NCBI GenBank assembly: GCA_902826055.1
Contig: CADEDJ010000028.1
Location: forward strand, 1 to 41,062
DNA length: 41,062 nucleotides
Source: an uncultured Nitrosomonas sp.
GTDB lineage: Bacteria > Pseudomonadota > Gammaproteobacteria > Burkholderiales > Nitrosomonadaceae
Direction of reading: 5' to 3'
In this document: piece after piece, positions 38,154-41,062 of the stretch
Position numbering within the stretch: position 1 is the first letter of the stretch
How the letters are laid out: each line of letters starts with the position of its first letter
Notes under the pieces: generated by a model
Told to the model about the DNA's origin: nothing
What the model saw: only the letters and a program-made list of their open reading frames with translations
Database searches by the model: none
Translations under genes and position numbers: made by a program

Positions 38154-39281
38154 ATGATCAAACGAATAATTTTCCTTAGCTTACTAAAATTAACTTATTT
38201 AATATTCATTCCTTCAAGTACCGTTTTAGCCTTCGATATCAATCCCTTTAAAGAATATAAAGGGGGTACTGAATTAGTACAAACTTTTGAACAACCGGCT
38301 GCGGAAATTGTAGTCAGTTCGATTATTAATCCGGTGCACGAAGAGCTCACAATAAAAACATTATTTTTTGTCAGAGATACGCGCATGCCAGGTTTTGAAT
38401 TAATTGACGATGATTTAATAAAGAAAGTCATTAGAGGTGTTCGCTGGAATGACGACCCGCTGAATTTTTTACCGGACAATCCCCGCCAATGGCTTTTAAA
38501 TTTTGAGCATGCCAGTAAAATTGCCGATCGCATTACTGAAAATTTTGATTTGTTCTATCGAAGCCATCATGCTGACTTGCAATTTTTGCATGCGATGGCA
38601 TCAAATGAAGAAGAATCCGCTCAATTTACTCGTGATGCGATCATGAGTTGGATCGAGTTCACTTATAAAGTGGCATCCGGATATATTCCTATTCACACAC
38701 CTTTTAAACAGTTACAGAAATTCTTAACACCAAAGGCTGGTAAGGTTTTTAAAAAATATTTTACACAGCAAGGCAGAAGACTCAATTGGACGCCTGCGTA
38801 TTTGTTCTCTTTAAAGTGCTCCAGAGAAGTGACGCTGCCGTCAGCATTCGGTGAATTAGATTGCTCTCAGACAGAGTGGCTAGCCGATAAAAAAGGCATA
38901 CAAAATATCGCACTGGGTAGCCTGTTGCACGTCATCCAGGATTCCTTTTCAGATAGCCATGTATCTCGTAATCCTGATTATGATGGTAATTATTCGCTCA
39001 TCCACGGGCGTTCTGCGATACAAACTTTCAACACTTACAAAAAGCAAAGCATAAGATTACATCGCGGTGCGGATTCCTATCCGCATGATATGGATAAACC
39101 CCCTATGCAGAGTGGATTTAATTTGGAAGAAGTTTCGGCGGAAATAATTTCTTATGTTTTATCGGATAGAGCTCGGCCCAAACATAAAAATCGCCATGCA
39201 ATGGTTAGCGCCAAATTAAAAGAAGGGATATTTCATCTTCTTGATCCCAATGCAGTTGCAGGATCGGGCAAATACAAGTGA
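38154..39281 (+). CDS. Exported protein with a putative zinc-dependent phospholipase C/P1-nuclease-like site
   Basis: A 375-residue protein with a Sec-type signal peptide (about 1-26, cleavage near VLA-FD). The mature part is predicted mostly helical. Candidate metal ligands are arranged as in the zinc-dependent phospholipase C/S1-P1 nuclease superfamily: histidine 62 in NPVHEELT, tryptophan-asparagine-aspartate in RWNDD at 97-101, SHHADLQFLH at 137-146 and HVIQDSFSDSH at 259-269. Cysteines 222 and 237 could form a disulfide. The substrate is unknown. It could be a lipase, a nuclease or a non-enzymatic relative. No ribosome site is visible at ATG 38154, and no partner gene is adjacent. Confidence 0.6.
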   Translation: MIKRIIFLSLLKLTYLIFIPSSTVLAFDINPFKEYKGGTELVQTFEQPAAEIVVSSIINPVHEELTIKTLFFVRDTRMPGFELIDDDLIKKVIRGVRWNDDPLNFLPDNPRQWLLNFEHASKIADRITENFDLFYRSHHADLQFLHAMASNEEESAQFTRDAIMSWIEFTYKVASGYIPIHTPFKQLQKFLTPKAGKVFKKYFTQQGRRLNWTPAYLFSLKCSREVTLPSAFGELDCSQTEWLADKKGIQNIALGSLLHVIQDSFSDSHVSRNPDYDGNYSLIHGRSAIQTFNTYKKQSIRLHRGADSYPHDMDKPPMQSGFNLEEVSAEIISYVLSDRARPKHKNRHAMVSAKLKEGIFHLLDPNAVAGSGKYK

Positions 39282-39474
39282 GTCAACAACTAAGTTAGCT
39301 TATTTTCAGAGCCTCACGCGGTGCAGAATAGACGCAATGTAGAATGAAAGACAAGAATTGATTTGTGATAAAGGCGGGTTCAATAATAACAGTAATAAAT
39401 GAGATAACTTCTATCTCTCATTCAATGCGTCACTCAAATCTGGCATTGAAAGTGCTTATGGCAAGGAAAATCTA

Positions 39475-39797
39475 ATGAAACTAGGCATTATCATCGAAAC
39501 AAATGACCCGGAAAAATCTTGGAATGCAGCGCGCTTTGCAAATGCTTCACTAAAAAGAAAGGGCATTTGGTAAAAATTTTTCTATTGGGTGCTGGCGTTG
39601 AAATTCAAAATAACAAATCCGGACGATTTGATTCCAACGCTCAATTGATCGATTTTTCTCACAGTGGCGGTGTTATTCTTGCGTGCAGCACATGCATTAA
39701 GTCGCGCAATCAAGATGCGAGTGATATCTGTCCAATATCCACTATGAATGATTGTGTAGAGATGATTGAATGGTCAGATAAAGCGGTTACTTTTTAA
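39475..39797 (+). pseudogene. DsrE-family protein gene broken by a one-base deletion
   Basis: From ATG 39475 the frame reads MKLGIIIETNDPEKSWNAAR and onward but stops at GIW. The family continues one frame over as KGHLVKIFLLGAGVEIQ, then ILACSTCIKSR, CPISTMND and SDKAVTF. Adding one A to the A5 run at about 39556-39560 restores a continuous protein of about 107 residues with the expected DsrE/DsrF-like fold and its central cysteine. AAGGA lies 7 bases before ATG 39475, so the gene was a real translated unit. DsrE-like proteins act in sulfur-transfer or related small-molecule roles. It is either a recent pseudogene or a sequencing error in a homopolymer. Confidence 0.8.
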
Positions 39798-40142
39798 TGC
39801 CAAACTCAATGATTGAGCGCTTTCACCAAAAATCCCGCTCTACCGTCAATTGCCCGATCACACGATGCAAATCATTGATGCTGCCCTTGTCTTTGCCGAC
39901 ACCATTATTACGGGAAAATAACTCCGCAGCTTGTTCAACCAAATGCCGTTTCCAGCTATTAATCTGCGTCGGATGGATTCCATACCGAGATGCCAACTGC
40001 GGCACGGTTTCCTCTCCTCAGATGGCTGTCAATGCAACTTTCGCTTTGAATTCACTGGAGTATTGTACGCGTTTCTTGCTCATGGTTATTTCACTCCCTT
40101 TCTGTTTTGCCAGAGCTTAACAACCTGTCCAGTTTTTGGGCA
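39798..40142 (-). mobile_element. Truncated IS3-family element
   Basis: The outer end is probably near 40142, where the minus strand reads TGCCCAAAAACTGGACAG, typical of the start of this kind of IS. The leader and orfA follow, and the element stops just after the end of orfA, abutting the DsrE stop codon at 39797. All of orfB (the DDE transposase) and the other terminal repeat are missing, so it cannot move by itself. Confidence 0.6.
39823..40083 (-). pseudogene. IS3-family orfA (transposase helix-turn-helix protein), decayed
   Basis: From ATG 40083 the product begins MSKKRVQYSSEFKAKVALTA, the usual HTH start of IS3-family OrfA. An in-frame TGA at 40020-40018 interrupts it after 21 codons. 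It then continues GEETVPQLASRYGIHPTQIN, SWKRHLVEQAAELF and VIGQLTVERDF. The normal continuation after DF is shifted by one base, giving a second lesion near 39828. There is no orfB. The protein would recognise the element's ends if intact. It is dead as it stands. Confidence 0.85.
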
Positions 40143-40164
40143 TTTCTTTAAGATTCGATTTGAT

Positions 40165-41062
40165 TTAGTTTTCTGGGGGCCATCGTTTTTTCTGTCCATG
40201 TTCATCAACTACCAAATACTTCGTGTCTTTTGGTAAGACTTTCAATGACTTGAGAAACTCAATAATAGAATCCTTTTCTCCTTCGCTAAGCGCAGTCCAA
40301 TTATTGTATGCATCCATGGCTTCACCACGATGTGCATCGATTGCTTGACGTAGGGTAGTATATTTACCGTGATGAAAGTAAGGCGGTTCATTAGCTACAC
40401 CCCAGAGTTTGCGCGTGATAAAACGTGAGTTCCCCTTAAAGAATGCCGCACCGGATGCATTTTGATCAACTGGCTCGCGGTTTGGATCTGATAAGCCACT
40501 GGTAATATCATGCAATTTAAGATCGGTAAAAGCGGGAACCCAAACGATGTCGTTTTCAGGTGTTAGTCTAGGGTTATCTAAGGATTTATCCGTTAGATCA
40601 ATTTTGTATTCAGGAGCTTGCCCTATTTGCAGGTTACCCTCTGGATTGTAGGGATTAGGTTCGCTAAAAATCCAGCCTTTATTATCTAATGGGAGTTTTG
40701 GGACATGACAGCTGGCACAGCCAATATTTTGGAAGGCCAGTTCACCTTGATATATTGCCGCTTCTATCGCTGAATTATTGGGAATAACCCGGCCGGGAAC
40801 GGCAAGTTGTGCTTGAAATAATGTAGCAGCAGTAATATCGGCGCGGGTAATTTCATCGGTAAAACCATCACCATCGGGATCTGTTCCGCTACCAAATCTT
40901 TCTGTGGATTGAATCCCGTGATGTTGATTGAAGGCATTATTGGTAAACTCACGTAAAGAAACTTTTCCGCCCGCTTGATGGAAAGGTTTGATGATTAAGC
41001 TGGGAGGATTCTCAGGGCCGTCGCTCACTAGGCTTGATGCCAATAATCCGGTGACTGCATTA
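40165..41062 (-). CDS. DUF1111-type di-haem oxidoreductase, partial (5' end outside window)
   Basis: The frame stays open to the right edge, so only the last 299 or so codons are visible. The sequence has NQHHGIQSTERFG, DPDGDGFTDEITRADITAATLFQAQL and the haem-binding CASCH (NIGCASCHVP). Near the end is RKLWGVANEPPYFHHGKYTTL, a block shared with bacterial di-haem peroxidases and MauG-like proteins. The fit is best with the DUF1111/di-haem 'thiol oxidoreductase' group, periplasmic c-type cytochromes of uncertain substrate. A second haem site and the signal peptide would lie beyond the edge. It ends about 22 bases from the IS3 remnant. Confidence 0.75.
   Translation of the reverse strand, partial: NAVTGLLASSLVSDGPENPPSLIIKPFHQAGGKVSLREFTNNAFNQHHGIQSTERFGSGTDPDGDGFTDEITRADITAATLFQAQLAVPGRVIPNNSAIEAAIYQGELAFQNIGCASCHVPKLPLDNKGWIFSEPNPYNPEGNLQIGQAPEYKIDLTDKSLDNPRLTPENDIVWVPAFTDLKLHDITSGLSDPNREPVDQNASGAAFFKGNSRFITRKLWGVANEPPYFHHGKYTTLRQAIDAHRGEAMDAYNNWTALSEGEKDSIIEFLKSLKVLPKDTKYLVVDEHGQKKRWPPEN

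Noticed and set aside
39797..40120. A 107-codon rightward open frame after the DsrE gene
   Set aside because: It is antisense to a clear IS3-family orfA and has no protein features of its own.

Overview
This window looks like a chromosomal segment of a moderately AT-rich betaproteobacterium. The gene set, the gene order and the style of the proteins fit the Nitrosomonas/Nitrosomonadaceae group best, but that assignment is inferred from memory of the families and no search was run. Most of the window is core housekeeping DNA. The accessory material sits at the two ends.

Left end (1-4028): a decayed IS5-type transposase fragment, then a leftward three-gene cassette resembling gtrB-gtrA-gtrC. 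It encodes a polyprenyl-phosphate glycosyltransferase, a small GtrA membrane protein and a large GT-C-like membrane protein, with overlapping ends. About 0.6 kb of AT-rich DNA separates it from the rightward division cluster.

4029-21831: a complete, unidirectional dcw cluster of 16 genes: mraZ, rsmH, ftsL, ftsI, murE, murF, mraY, murD, ftsW, murG, murC, murB, ddl, ftsQ, ftsA, ftsZ. It encodes the cytoplasmic and lipid-linked steps of peptidoglycan synthesis plus the core divisome. Most junctions overlap by a few bases. The promoter in front of mraZ overlaps an array of TGGG boxes at 10-bp spacing, the expected autoregulatory MraZ operator. The cluster closes with a terminator after ftsZ, and lpxC does not follow.

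22252-35378: genes read mostly leftward: cysG (siroheme), a stand-alone pstS with a Pho box, then glmM, folP, ftsH and rlmE, a divergent yhbY, then greA, carB and carA. This is the familiar proteobacterial carAB-greA-yhbY-rlmE-ftsH-folP-glmM neighbourhood.

35379-41062: accessory genes. They are a DUF883/ElaB-type membrane-anchored protein, an AI-2E-family transporter fused to a soluble module that resembles a cobalamin-binding fold without its ligand motif, an exported protein with a putative zinc-dependent phospholipase C/P1-nuclease-like site, a DsrE-family gene broken by a one-base deletion, a decayed IS3-family orfA, and the 3' part of a DUF1111-type di-haem oxidoreductase gene that runs off the right edge.

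I see no CRISPR array, no tRNA or rRNA, and no complete mobile element. I do not see a convincing new multi-gene system. The items most worth a second look are the apparent AUU start of the gtrB-like gene, the transporter fusion, the zinc-hydrolase-like exported protein, the phased MraZ operator and the recent-looking frameshift in the DsrE gene.
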